Shown here: positions 45,497 through 57,908 of the stretch, piece after piece
How the letters are laid out: every line of letters starts with the position of its first letter
How positions within the stretch are numbered: position 1 is the first letter of the stretch
From: Nectonema munidae
Lineage: Eukaryota; Nematomorpha; Nectonematoida; Nectonematidae
Direction: 5' to 3'
DNA: 64,000 nt
NCBI GenBank assembly: GCA_030549495.1
Contig: JAUIRK010001050.1
Coordinates: forward strand, 310,001-374,000
Notes under the pieces: model-generated
The model's input: the letters and a program-made list of their open reading frames with translations, nothing else
Database searches by the model: none
What the model was told of the DNA's origin: nothing
Translations under genes and position numbers: made by a program

Positions 45497-47820
45497 GCTA
45501 TCAATAAATATCTTCTTTGGAAACTCAGAATTGAAATCTCCGATTCCAAGGCTACGCTCTTTCAAACACTTAAACCACATGGGTTTATAAGTTCATTGAT
45601 AGCGTTGAATGCTTTTTCAAATTAATACATGTGTGACATAATGTTAATTATAAATGCTAACTTTGAGAGGCAGATAGGATCCTACAGAGGTGAATTAGCT
45701 ATATGATTTGGGTTACTTTTTTTTCGATCTATTTCTCTTCTGAGCTCATAAAAATGAAATAATTTACTCCAGTCGAGACATAACTATGCTATGTGAAAGA
45801 AAAAGTATCAAAATACAGAATCCATTTATTCAAGAAAAACATGAAGCCTGAGGCATTAAAATAAAATCATAAATTACGTTTATAGTAGAAATCGGTACTT
45901 TCACTACCACACTATCTGAGTTTTCTCCCAGGGTTCTAGATGATATACAATGAAGTGTAGAATAGAGCGCTCGAGAGTTTAAAATAATAAAAAAATTCAT
46001 TTCTGTCCATTTTAACTATTAAAATTTTAATTAAAATAATTGATCAAGGAATATCAATAGAATTATTGGTCCTCTTTTTAGAATAATGCTTGAAAAGTAC
46101 TATTATTCAATATATTCAAAACTGTTGTAATTTGTTACCGTAATTCTTGAGACTTATACGATACTCAAATTTTCGCCAATAAATGTATCTCTGGCGAATT
46201 TCGTGAAAATATAAATATCACGAAAATTTTGGTGAATTATATTTCTTTAGCAAATGTAGCAGATATGTAAAAATATTGTGAATAATTAAAAGTAAATAAT
46301 AATAAATGGTAAGTTGAATCAAAGTTTATCATTTTAAGACAAATATTTCAAGTTTGACAGTGCTTTATAAAAAGGCAAAAGTATATTCTTTGAAATATTC
46401 AAAAAAAAGCCATATGATTAAATCAATTTGTTAATATACTTCTTAAGCAAAGGTACACTTTTTGTCGAAAAAGGCATAACCTTGATTTCAATTCGACTTT
46501 ATTGGAAACCAAAACTAACGAATAAAGTTAGTCCAAGGCCGAAAGTTAAAAAGGTTACCATCGTGGAATTCTTGTAGAAGAATGAGAATAAGTATAAGAG
46601 CAATAAAATTTCCATCTTCAAAAATGAGCTATTTGCACGGAGTGAATATAAAAAGTGGTTTGTGATGAAAATGCGTATCGTTCAAGGAGATAAAACTGCT
46701 GAAGCAGCTATTTTTAGTGATATTTTGTTTCCGTTATATTTTTACAAAATTTATGACTATTATCACTGCACCGTAACTATCTAAAGTTATCAAGCAAAAC
46801 ATGTATTCATTCTTGAAATATCATTTTCAAAAAAAAGACTTTAACACTACGAAATATACGAGCTTTATGTTGCGGCTACCATAAACAGCTATTTAACATA
46901 AACATAGATTTTTGTAATGCTATGAATTATCACTAGTAAGCTGGGTTTCGCATCAGGGTCCAGGCGAAAACACAAGGGTCCACACAAAAATCCTACGGTT
47001 CCATGGAGTGTTCAAAAGAAAACTTTGTTGAAGGCACACTTATATGTTTATGCATTATTATTTGGGTGGCAGTGTGCTAATTAACTTCCAAACCTATTGC
47101 TGCTGTCGTCCCGTTTTAAAACACAATTAAAGGACTGGTATTTTAAAAAAATAACTTAAAATTCTGTTACATCTCAGTCGTCTACAATAACGAATATCAA
47201 TTCTTGTTCAAAAAATGCTTAATATTAAAAAAATAGTCAGGAAACGCATAAAATTAGTAAGTTAATGTAATATACATTCAGTGTTTTTCAAAGCGGTCCA
47301 TGTGGACGCTTTGTATCTCTGGTAGAATTTCAATGAGATTTGATTTTCTGAAAGAAGAGCTGTACTTCAGATCCGTAAGATTAACGATTTTTAAAAGGGT
47401 CTTCCATCCTTATAAAATAAAATTTTGAAAATGTTTTTTTATGATTTAGTAAAGAAGTTAGAATAGATTTAGATGGGAGTAGTCTTTGTTTAAAAATACA
47501 AGATTTGTAGCTTTGTGCCAAGTTTTATTGCCTCAAAATATTTTAGACACTTTTATAATTAACTCTGTTGACTTTGCAGGGAAAAATTGATTCAATGATT
47601 ACAGTTTTCAAAAGATTAATTTCATAATGTTTTTAAGTATTTGAAAAGTAGTGGTCATGATTTTTACATATTGGTTGAGAGTTAATGTTTTGTTTTTGCT
47701 ATACTTATAAATTATAATTGTTTTAGAGTTAAATTCCTTCTTAATTTTCAAAATAACTTATATAAGCTAAATAAAGCCTTAGTTAAAAAAGTACAATTCA
47801 TTTTTCGGCTTTATTCCATC
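45497..47820. other. No gene; one possible hAT end at 47279
   Basis: 'cagtgtttttcaaagcggtcc' at 47279 resembles a hAT terminus. 46930-47010 ('gggtccaggcg', 'gggtccacac') is a GC-richer patch. No coding domains in 2.3 kb. Confidence 0.4.
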
Positions 47821-47852
47821 CCCTCATGACAGGGGGGTACCCGAGGGGGCGG

Positions 47853-47854
<2 letters not shown>

Positions 47855-47894
<40 letters not shown>

Positions 47895-47934
47895 ATACTT
47901 CTAACTTCTACCCCCCCCCCCCCCCCCCCCCCCC
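47855..47934 (+). repeat. Poly-C tracts (C40 and C24)
   Basis: Forty consecutive C (47855-47894), a 16-bp AT-rich break, then 24 C (47911-47934). G-rich 'gagggggcgggt' just upstream can pair with it. The proline-rich frame here is an artefact. Tract length is prone to sequencing or assembly error. Confidence 0.9.
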
Positions 47935-48665
47935 TTCTCTCACTGCCTCATGATAAGACAAACCGAATGTGCATCATCTGCCTGGATACTTTTAACGACA
48001 ACCAAGCTTAAAAATCTCTTTAGAAATATTTCTATTAATTTGAAATCTTTATATTTTTACAATAAATTGAATTTTGAATTTTTAAAATAGAAGTGAATGG
48101 TTTATAAGGTAAACACGAGCGCATTTAAAGCGATAAAAATGAGGTGAATACATATAATACTTATCATCTTATTGAATTAGACTGGATTAAGAAAATACAA
48201 AATTGTTAGCAATAAAGGTTACCTTGAAGTTTTTCATCGAAAAGGCACAATTGAGCTAGTTGTGTTGAACTATAAAGAAGGAAAGTTTGATGCTAGATCG
48301 AACTTGAGGCATTGTGCTATCGAAGCCAAACTTACTTACGCATCTAAGAAATAAAGGATTATGCAGTGCGCAAAAATATTTTGTTTATGAAGGTAGTAAA
48401 AATAAATTTGATAGATCAACGAATATCAAACAAATAGAAACTAGTAGTTACAGGTAGCATAAATCACACGGTACTATAGGACAATCGCATTTGTTACACT
48501 GACATTTTGACTTAAATCATGGAAGACATTTTGCTAACTAACTATATCTTAATAACTCTCTTACTAACAAATTAGCTGCTAATTATGGTACATTTATTTT
48601 AAATAATTGATTAAGTAAATATAGATTAACTAGATATCATTCATCTCAGCCATTAACTATCTAAA
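47935..48665. other. AT-rich, no gene
   Basis: Nothing recognised. Confidence 0.4.
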
Positions 48666-49184
48666 CAAGTGATTCTCAGCCTTTTTTCTTTCATGGACCC
48701 TTTTCAAAGTGAACATTTTTTTGTGGACCCCTTATTTTTTATAACTGCCAATTGTATTTTTAAAAAGTGGTTTTATTTATCAAAAATATAAGAATAAGTA
48801 AGCAGTTAAATTTTTTTAATTGTTTACTCAATTAATTTTATTGTATATACTTAAGCTAAATTTGATATGTCACGTTCCAATGAAGTCAATGACAATCTTA
48901 AATCTCCTCTATCAAAAACATTTAGTAGATTTAGATTTTTTGAACAAAAAGAATGAAAAATAAATTTAATATATCAAACATGATTCAACAAGATATGAAG
49001 ATGGGAAAGCAATCACATTTAACCAACCTTCTTATCAAATTAAATTTTTTATTCAATAAACAATTTTTTTTAAATATGAATCCTTTTCAAAATTTCATCG
49101 ACTCCAAATTTGAAATATTCTTATATGGACCCCTCTAAAAATGACCCCTTGTGGGTCCACATAGACCACGTTGAGAAATCACAG
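48666..49184. mobile_element. Non-autonomous hAT-like element
   Basis: Ends 'caagtgattctcagcc' and 'gttgagaaatcacag' are inverted (C.(A)GTGATT(T)CTCA). Subterminal 'tggacccttttc' and 'tggacccctctaaaaatgacc' also mirror each other. The interior is A/T-rich with no transposase. Flanking octamers match only weakly. Confidence 0.6.
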
Positions 49185-51842
49185 ATAAAAACGAATTAAA
49201 TATCATTGATTGGTGGGTTCGTTGAAAAATTATATTCATCTGTTCTAAAAACTTGATGTTTATCAAAATATTAAATTTACGGTAATTTTATCTTTTAACA
49301 CGACGAAAAGTCCTAAATTTCTTTCAAAATTTTTATTTAGTGGAAGTTAGAAACGAGTCTAACTTTTTTAGTAAAATCCTTTTATGGAATTAAGAAGTGA
49401 GTGCAATTTTTTTGGAAAATCCCTTTAGTCAGTTATAAACTAGACTACATTTTATAGAAAATCCTTTTGTGTAACTTAGAAATGAGGCTAAACCATAAAT
49501 AGGTAAATCCAAAATATATGAAAAATGAATTTTCAAAAATGATAAAAGTTAAGATAAAAAAATACATGACTGCAAAATATTTATTGGAAAAGTTTTTAAA
49601 AAATTTTTTTTTATTTCTTTTTATTATTGTTGGTACTTTGCCATATATCCTTTTTTCGCAGACTTTATTTTGTAGCTTATGTTCTTACACATTCCATAAA
49701 TATCATTCCACGTTCAATATCGCTTTTTAAAATAAGCATGTAGCTCTTCTTACTTCATTGTTGTCAATCTTTTGATGAGAAACGTAACATTCCTTAACTA
49801 AAAAATAAATTAGTAATAAAAGAAAAAAATCAAATATGTAATTTTCATTCTTCATAGATGGGCTTATTTTGTGCATGTATTCGTGAGAAGCTGCGAATTG
49901 TGCGAGGAGTATGTGTTAACCTGTGAAGGCGGTTCGTTGATGATTTTGATCGGGTGTAGTGTACTTTTGTAGTTTAAGCTAGTTTATGCATGGATCATTT
50001 TGCTAAGTTTTTTTAAGCTAGTTTAAACCCTGTTAATTGCAATAAATCGTTAGCTAAAATTTAAGGACAAAAAAACGTCCCGTATACTAAAGCTCTTAAA
50101 ATACCAAAATGACTGATTTTACATTTTTGGAAATGTATGCAAGCATGTACTTTTAGAAGACACTTCCTTTTCGTTGTTTATAATAGTGATTAACTTTAAC
50201 GGTTTAACATAAACTCGGCTACAGCTAGCGAATCAACGATAATATAAGTTAACTTTTAGGTTAGCGGTTCCCACCTTTGTATACAACGTATAGCTTTGAA
50301 CAAAACTTTTCAAGATTGTTGATGTTTCATAAAGATCAACATAAGAAGAATATCTCTTGAAGTAAAAACTCAACTCAAACTCATTTCTTTTTTAGGAATC
50401 AATTAACTAAGGTACATTTAAATATATAATATAAAAAGATAAAATTAAATGAAGAATATCGAAAGCTCATAAATGGAGGAATCCAATGAGAAAGAATGAA
50501 AAGCACTCGTCTAAATTCTACATATAATTTTCATAAGAAAAAGGTATATCATAATTAATTATTATTTAGTCATATTTTTGAATGATTTTGTTTACATTTA
50601 TTTGTCATTGATTTTATATTATTTGACCTCAAAAGGCAGATAAACGAAGTAGATTATATTAAAAAAATGATAGTTAAAGGCTGAACTTAAAAATGGGAGG
50701 TTAAAGTATTTTCAATACGCTCTTATTGGAGTATCGAATGATATAAAAATAAAAGGTATATACTATACTTTTTAGGGGAAATAACTCTTTTTCTGCAAGG
50801 CAAGTAGGACGCGTATCCATCAACAGGCGGGGAAGCAAAATGGAGGCAGGGTTTGTGTGAAGTCGAACTCTTAAGTTTTTCTTACAAGCCCGATGTCGCA
50901 AAATTCTTACCATTAACGTTTTCTTATTCATTGCCCCACTTTTTGGCGTCGGAAAAATGAAATAAAAAAAAATACATATTTTTTAAAGTTTCCTTGCAAA
51001 TTGTTTTATCAAGAAAAAGAGGTAGCTTTGATTAAATTTATCTAAGTAGGATAAACCTTTCTTCGTTGATGATATCCCCCAGTCTTTGTTGAAGCTTGGA
51101 AAATCATGAAAGAACAGACGCAAAAGAGAAATTGTATCTCGTATTGATTTAGGCAAGAGTTGACTTTCATTCTTTCACAACAAAAAGAACTACATATGAA
51201 AAGAAAACCCGGTACATTTCTTCAGATTTATTCAAAAGATCGAGAAGTCTTATTTTTTATTATTTAATCCATTGTTAGAAAAAAATCAATGTGCCATATG
51301 TAAAAGAAAAGCTCTGCTTTGTTTGTGCAAAGAATATAAATAGCAGGGTTGTGGAGTGGCAACTTTTGCGAAAGAGTCGGAGAAGTATTAATTATTGCGA
51401 CTCTGATTTCATAAATAGTTATACTCATATATGTTAGATTAAAAATAAATTCATAGACACTCTTTAGCAACGTTGCAAAAACGCAAGGTTATGTTTAACA
51501 TTTTAAATTAGCTTTGCCAAAAAAATGAGGATAAACTCAGCTTATAAATCGTATTGTTTTGCCTTAGATATAAATGTTATAGATAATAATTTGAAAATCT
51601 TTTTGAAGACCATGCAAGAAGACACTAACGCACAAATAGAAACCAATAGAACATTTCAATAACTTATGTTGAGGAAAATGGATCAACCATTTTGCTTGCA
51701 ATACAAAGCAGAAATGTCTAAAATCTAGGAAATCTTTCAATGACTATTATAAAATTAATTTTCACAAACGACCTTGAAATATGGTACATGTCATCCCACT
51801 TTTTTCGAGATTTATATTTGAAACAGAAAAGTTGATATTGCA
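49185..51842. other. Longest stretch without identifiable features
   Basis: Short frames (49518, 50701, 51264) show no domains. 49860-50000 is slightly GC-richer with no gene signal. No tRNA, rRNA or TE ends were recognised. Confidence 0.4.
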
Positions 51843-51850
51843 AAATTATA

Positions 51851-52428
51851 AACATCGCCGTAACTTCATCGTGGTAATTTCATCGCATAGTAAATTCATC
51901 GTGATTCAATACATTGTAGGAACGAAAAATACGAAAAAACATCGTATTTTCATTGTGCAGTAATTACATCGTCATACTAATTTTATGCTTGACGGAGGCT
52001 CAATCTTTTTTGTAAATATCATTTTATTTTTTTTTTAAGTTTATTACGAACAATTAAATTATTTTTTAGTTTTATTATAAAAAAAATATCCTATGAAAAG
52101 ATATTTATATATACACAGAATTTGAGAAGAAGTAAAGGAAGTTAGAGACAATGAACAAGTCTATATGAAAGCTGCTTTTCCTGCACTTAAAGACATTTTG
52201 AGGTATGAAGACACAAATAAATGTGTAGTATACAGTTAGCAATTTTATAAAAATGTATGCATAATTGTATACGCAAATTGTGGAATTATCTTGTGACACC
52301 GCAAGGAAGTAATGGTCAATCCATAAATCTCGCGATGTAATCACCATACGATGAAAATACCAACGATGTATTGCATCACGATGAATTTACTATACGATGA
52401 CATTTCCACGATGAAATTACCGGATACC
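51851..52428. mobile_element. Fold-back element with modular arms, MULE-like, copy 2
   Basis: Same unit set as the 41.9-kb copy: left arm 'taatttcatcgcatag', 'taaattcatcgtgatt', 'caatacattgtagg', then an interruption and 'gtaattacatcgtc'; right arm 52331-52428 ending CCGGATACC. Flanks AAATTATAA (51843-51851) and AAATTATAG (52429-52437) match at 8 of 9, overlapping the left end by one base. It is shorter (about 578 bp) and more decayed than copy 1. The frame at 52105-52347 is not convincing as a protein. Confidence 0.8.
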
Positions 52429-52437
52429 AAATTATAG

Positions 52438-53330
52438 TCGGTAATGTTAAAATTTTTTATATAAATGGAGTTTCAGTATCAAAAATTAAAAATAGGAGGC
52501 GGCGGAGTACGAAAAATTATAAACACTTAGAGTAGGAGTCGTAGTCGCAAATATTTATCCGGCTCGACAACACGGATAAACAGAAATTGATTTCCATTAA
52601 TAAATGAAAACACATTTGGTATATTGTATATTATATATTTTGAATTTTACCAGACATCACACTTTCTTTCGTTTTTATGGGCATAAAAAGGTACTCTATT
52701 TATTACTCTTTGACCTTCATAAAAAAAGTGGATGAGATTTATGAAAAAGATAAGAACTAAGCTTTTCAAGAAGGAAGAGAGCTTATCCAATACCTCAAAA
52801 GGGATAGAGTATTAATATTTCATTTCATACTCTCTTTTGAGAGAAACTAGAGCCAATGCAAATCAAGTGTGATTACTCTTCCTGGAGGTGTTTTTGCCTT
52901 TCAACTCTTTTAAAGCGCTAATCTTTTTGAAGAAAACAAGGGATTGCCCTCTACACACTTGGTGAAGTAAACGTTGTTGAAAAAACACATTTGAAATAGC
53001 ACCAAAACTCAAAAATACTTAGTACACCAAACTGAGGTTCAAAGAAATTCTTCCATGCTCACTACTAATAATATAAATGTTAAATTGGCATTATTAGTCG
53101 CAATGTAAATTTCTAAGAAAATCAAAAGCTGCTTTTATAATGCCTAAATTCAAGTGTTGCAAATTTGGTTTCTTGCATTTTATTTCTCTGAAAGTTGGAT
53201 TTGTATCTGGCATGAGCTTGATAAATCCATGCCATTTACCATAGTTCGATGAATCGGCAGAATCAGAAGAATCAATGCCAGTAATAGGCGATTTCATATT
53301 TTGAGAAAATTTAGAATATTCTTAGAAAAT
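52438..53330. other. No gene; unassigned 67-residue minus frame
   Basis: The frame at 53297-53094 begins 'MKSPITGIDSSDSADSSNYG', acidic and serine-rich, with no match I recognise. It lies just downstream of a hAT fossil read in the same direction and may be part of it. Confidence 0.35.
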
Positions 53331-53720
53331 GTTCATATAGTAACGGTTTTTGACGAAAATATACTGGCAATCAGGATCCAAAATTGAATGAAAAGAACAA
53401 GCTACTCCTGATTTTTTTCGCTTTCAACGTTCCAATCACGACATGGAGAAACAATGATCAGTACTCATCTCCTGCAATAACACCTTTATTTTTATAATTG
53501 CTTTCACCAGTTATTGAAACCTATGGTCACAAATGCCATTTTAGGTTTGGATGTTATATTACTAATACTGAACAACTGCATTTATAACAAAAAGCCTTAT
53601 TACTAGATGATATGCTTTAACCAAGTGAAGTCTATAAACCATGACTCTAAAAAAGATCTCTTGTAAATCTTTAGGGAATAGAATTCTTGGTTGCCGATCC
53701 GCTATTTGGTGTTACAAAGT
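53331..53720 (-). mobile_element. hAT transposase remnant (TTF-type), copy 2
   Basis: The minus strand encodes 'PRILFPKDLQEIFF', 'NKAFCYKCSC' and 'FVTIGFNNW' in the same order as the 7.8-kb copy (KDLQ, CYACSC, TIGFN). The C-x-x-C and GF-x-x-W motifs mark the TTF zinc finger ahead of ZMYM-like hAT transposases. Frame-broken fossil. Confidence 0.55.
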
Positions 53721-54189
53721 CAAAAATCTCTGCCTAGTGAAGACCCCAAAAAGACAAAAAGTAAGAAGTCTCACGAGTACTAGTAGCTCTAACATTTTCT
53801 GAACTTTTTTTGACTCTTCTGTATAATGGTTTGAGACTTCTGCTTTTTCAAGGGTAATTTCCATTTTTTAGAAATTAAAAATGACAGTATATAATCTTAT
53901 TGAATTTTTATTTTCAATGATAAAAAGATTTCAAAGTATTAGGTTGTTATTAGCACTATATTTCCCAGATAAAATGAGTCACTTGTGTATATTTAGGAAA
54001 TACTAATGATATATCATTTGCTAAAAGTTGTTGTGGGGTTTTTATTAATATAAAAAGTTAACTAATTAATGATAAAAACTTCGATCAGAAGTAGAAAGCA
54101 GACTCACTGTGAAAGGTCACAGGCAAGAGATCGATATATTACAAAAAGACGGCAGTTAAAATATTTTCCTAAACCCGTCCAGTCAAATG

Positions 54190-54900
54190 TCAACATGCCG
54201 GGATCATATTATATGAATTGATTAGGTGGATTAATTACTCTGTACTGAGATATTTAGAAGCTTAAAATTAAATTTTGGAATCTTAAACAGCGAAACGTTA
54301 CAAACCTGATTACTAACATAGAAAAGCAAGCAATCTTCTTATATAATTTTCATAGGACTTGGGTATAGGAATTGACATATATATGTGAAGTTGTGAATAT
54401 AAATTTACCCTTTTAATATAAATTGAAACTCTAAAAACATCAAATTTATATGAATAAGCTAATCCATTAGCGATAGGGAAATGGTTTGTACAGAAAGTGG
54501 AAAATAAACTCTAAAAAATTAAGCACATTAGATCCCAAGAAAAGCAGAAAATAATTAGGTAAAAACATTCGTAACTATTCAAAAACCAATCTTGATATAA
54601 AATGAATATCTCTGAAAAAAGTGGCATAACTTTGATTTCTGTAATAAAAGCTTTGATTTTTACATGATCTTTAGCAATAATCAAGGCATTTATTCGAACT
54701 TATGTATTCTAATACGTTAATTTAACTATTTCAGTTACTGTAATCAACATGAATCTTTTAAGCTTCAAACTATTAAGGATACTTACTGACGCTCAATAAA
54801 AAAGTCTTATATAGTTATGGGGTATAAAAAATATATGCTTAACATGGAAATTTTGTGGGCTCTTGTTCAAATTTCTTTTAAATATTTTATCAAATGAATG
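54190..54900. repeat. Dispersed repeat A, copy 2
   Basis: Direct, diverged copy of 1-870, lacking the hAT-like fragment. No coding potential. Confidence 0.5.
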
Positions 54901-55379
54901 AAAAATTATATATCAAATATCCACCTAAAGACTTTGCCCTAAAAAATGATATCGAAAATCTAATCACAAGCGAAATAATTGAAATAAGGATATCGAATTA
55001 AGAGAATTCAAATTTATTGAAAAGGGAGGCACTACACATTTTGAAGTATGCTGAATTCAAAGTGATATTCATTGGTCAATTTTTTTAATGAAAATCAGTT
55101 AAAAAAAATTGATTTATATATGACAGCTCATCTCAAAAAGGAAGTTTTTATTTAAATAATTATTAAAAGTTTTTACATATTTATACCCATTTACAAGTAT
55201 GCTCAATTCAGTGGTGATGTCCATTTTTTTTTATAAAAATCAATTAAACATGTCAAAAAACTATTAAATCTGTCAATCAATGCCAATTATATAAATTTCA
55301 AAATAAATTCTACTTGCAGTATTTCTCAATTATTTTCACAATTTATTTAATAAAATAACTTTTGGTGTTAAATCACTCA

Positions 55380-56960
55380 AAATATTTCATATGTAAGTAA
55401 ATTAGGTATCTCGATAGGACCTCCATCTTTTTGGATACAAATTCGTTATGGCCTAGTAGTCTCTATGTCATTTCTTCTATACTTTAAACATTATGTAATT
55501 TTGCTATTCCGTCTATGATGATCCTTTCTTGGCAGTTCTTCTTTAAACAAAAATTCATTTTCTGCAATCTGTCGTCGAAAAAACTTTTTTAAAGATTTAT
55601 TTTGAACAGATTTTACCCCCTCTCAAAGCACTCTCATTAAAGAATCTTCTTAAATATTTTAAGCTTTTTCATCAGTATCGTGTATTTTATTATCAGGTGA
55701 TATGAAGAGATATTCAGTCTGAATATTTGTCAACCAATCCCAGTTCATAAGTTATTTTCTGATGAATTCATTCGTGATGTTCATTGTTCAATTATACAAA
55801 AAGTGGTCCCCCTTTTTCATCTAAAAGACTCTCGCTTTCATGGAAAAAGATGGACAAATTCAAATTTAAAATGAGCTTGATAGTGACTAAGTCTTCACAT
55901 ATTAGCAATTGTCACAATTTTGATAACTCTGACCTATTTAAAATATTAAGATGTCCTACCCATCATAAGGAAATGGTAATTGTAATCTTAGCTGATAGGA
56001 TATATGTTCAAAGATTTTTCATTTGCAAAAGAGGAACTTCTTTTTCATGGTTAAAATATTTTTGAAGCACCCAATATTAGATCCTTACACTACTTCTTAG
56101 TTCAATTTAGTGAAGATTCATAGTCTTTTTTAAAATTATTTCTTTTCATCGCACGTTTTTTTCAATTTGTTTTCAGGATATCAAATATCTTCAAAATATT
56201 TTGCGTATTGTTTCTTTTTTTAAAATAAAATTTGAAATACTGAAGAAAGTATTATGTCAAAATATATACAAAAAATATTTATTTTTACTATATTACCAAT
56301 ATATGATAATTTTCTTTAAAACTAATTTCTAAATGCGAAAACTGAGTTCAGAAATGAAACTAGCATGGAAATTAGAGATAATATTTGTGAAGATAGTTTC
56401 CAGACGTAAACCGCAAATTTTAACCTAAGATTTTTCAAATCTTAAATCCAAAACCTGAGTCAAGAAATGAAACCAGCATGGTCGATTTTGTATAAAAACA
56501 TATATTTCATATAAAATTTGAATGAATGTTTTTGGAGACAATTTTTAGAAGTAAACTGCAAACGTGATTAACACTTATAGCTATTTTCAAAACCTAAATG
56601 CAAAAACTAAGCCCAGAAATGAAACCAACATGGACGAGTTAGTATTAAAACATGTATTTTTTCAAAATTTGAAGGAAAGTTTAGATATATTTCCCATCAA
56701 TCAAAATTTAGATTGAGATTTTTTAAAAAGTAGTAATGATTATTGAAAAAATTAAATATATAAAGTGTTATGCGTTCAAAACTCTATATAATTATAAATT
56801 TTCAAAGGAGTATCTAATATAGACCCCATGTTATAAGGTTAACAACAGATAATGGCAAAATTTTGTTGAAAAATTTTAATTTTTCATTTTGATTGACAGT
56901 TTTTGACATGATAGGATAATTAAACTACCATGGAAATGATAACAAGAGACAGCTATCGAT
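55380..56960 (-). repeat. 147-bp-monomer element, copy 2 (inverted)
   Basis: 56330-56700 holds about three monomers in reverse ('gaaaccagcatggtcgattt', 'aaacatatatttcat', 'gtaaaccgcaaattt'). The leader's reverse ('ttttgattgacagttttt', 'aaactaccatgg') ends near 56940. The part at 55780-56080 is the reverse complement of 63690-64000 (for example 'ggaacttctttttc' against 'gaaaaagaagttcc'). 55390-55600 resembles 60055-60230. The copy is therefore long and includes a non-monomer region. Confidence 0.75.
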
Positions 56961-56984
56961 TTTAGAAACATAAAACTTAATATC

Positions 56985-57070
56985 TAACGGCCAGGACTTC
57001 TTAAAAGAACCGGTTTAAGGGGCGACTGGTTTTATGACGGACCGGTTTAGAGAAGTTTTACTGCATATGC
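56985..57070 (-). mobile_element. Tc1/pogo-like transposon end
   Basis: Minus-strand reading begins CAGTAAAACTTCTCTAAACC, then GGTCCGTCATAAAACCAGTC and a second AAACCGGTTC block. This CAGTAAAACCTC..TAAACCGG style is typical of pogo/Tigger-like termini. No transposase is attached; single end only. Confidence 0.45.
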
Positions 57071-57287
57071 GTTGTGTTTTCTCCTTAGTGCGCTCCCTGA
57101 AGTTTTGTTTAGATGCATTTATTCTTGATTAAAAAAAAATTAAAAGTGATAAAAATAAGAAAAATTTATTTTAAGTATAATAGGAAGTTTCAGCTTACTC
57201 TATTCGCTATATCAGCTTCTTGTTTTGCACACACATTTTAGGCTGATCAAAGAGGTACGTGGAAGAAGAGATCGAACTAAAAGTAAT

Positions 57288-57908
57288 CTATTCATTTATG
57301 AAAGCATCTATGCAGTCTTCATCATTAAGATCATAAAATCGAAGAGATTTATCTAGTTCCAAAAACTCTCCATCAAAACTTAGTTTAACGTTCTTTGAAT
57401 TAATGTTTAAAAAAATTGCAAATTTGTCCTTTAAATATTTGATTAAACAATTTTCAGGCACAAAAATTTCGTAAAGATCTCTCTTCAATGAGCATTGTAT
57501 TTTGATTTTTATGTTCGATTTTTCTTCTCCTTCCTCTCTATTTTTCAAGGAAAAGTCCAGCAAATCGAAAACGGTAGAATCAGGAAAGTCAAGAACCTCA
57601 ACTTTTTTAAATGTTTGAACTTCGACTCCGTTGTGTGAAAGGACAAACGAATTTTTATTTATACTTTCATTGCATTCCTGGCAAATTGAATCGATAATAT
57701 TCTCAAGTTTATCATTCAAGCAAATTTCTACTTTGTGAATGTCACCATTATAGTGAATGTAGTAGTGTCTCTTGTCAATTTCATCAAAAATAATACTTTC
57801 AACCGAGGTATCTTCATCTGAAAGGTTTATTACTTCAGCTTTTAAATTCGCCTTTATTCTGTCTAAAATACTTTCTTCAGTGTTTTTCTTTGTTTTTCCC
57901 ATCGGCAT
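57288..57908 (-). CDS. RAD60/ESC2/NFATC2IP-like protein with two SUMO-like domains
   Basis: A 206-residue protein from M at 57908 (MPMGKTKKNTEES). That start was chosen because the 19 upstream in-frame codons lie across an acceptor, 'ccaaatttttag', of a likely 81-bp intron (57997-57917, GTAAGA...TAG). Residues 25-34, 'EVINLSDEDT', fit a SUMO-interaction motif followed by acids. Residues 47-118 form a first ubiquitin-like fold ('VEICLNDKLENIIDSIC'). Residues 132-206 form a second, the RAD60 SUMO-like domain, with 'IKIKIQCS', 'LSFDGEFLEL' and the acidic end 'YDLNDEDCIDAF'. Family members act in SUMO-dependent genome stability and ubiquitin/SUMO crosstalk; that role here is inference. It is shorter than vertebrate NFATC2IP. 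An upstream coding exon is possible. It lies between repeat copies and TE fossils but is itself intact. Confidence 0.75.
   Translation of the reverse strand: MPMGKTKKNTEESILDRIKANLKAEVINLSDEDTSVESIIFDEIDKRHYYIHYNGDIHKVEICLNDKLENIIDSICQECNESINKNSFVLSHNGVEVQTFKKVEVLDFPDSTVFDLLDFSLKNREEGEEKSNIKIKIQCSLKRDLYEIFVPENCLIKYLKDKFAIFLNINSKNVKLSFDGEFLELDKSLRFYDLNDEDCIDAFINE

Noticed and set aside
47826-48011. Proline-rich 61-residue frame
   Set aside because: It is only the translation of poly-C tracts.
49185-51842. A multi-exon host gene in the long unannotated stretch
   Set aside because: I scanned both strands for domain-like exons near plausible splice sites and found none; absence is not proof.
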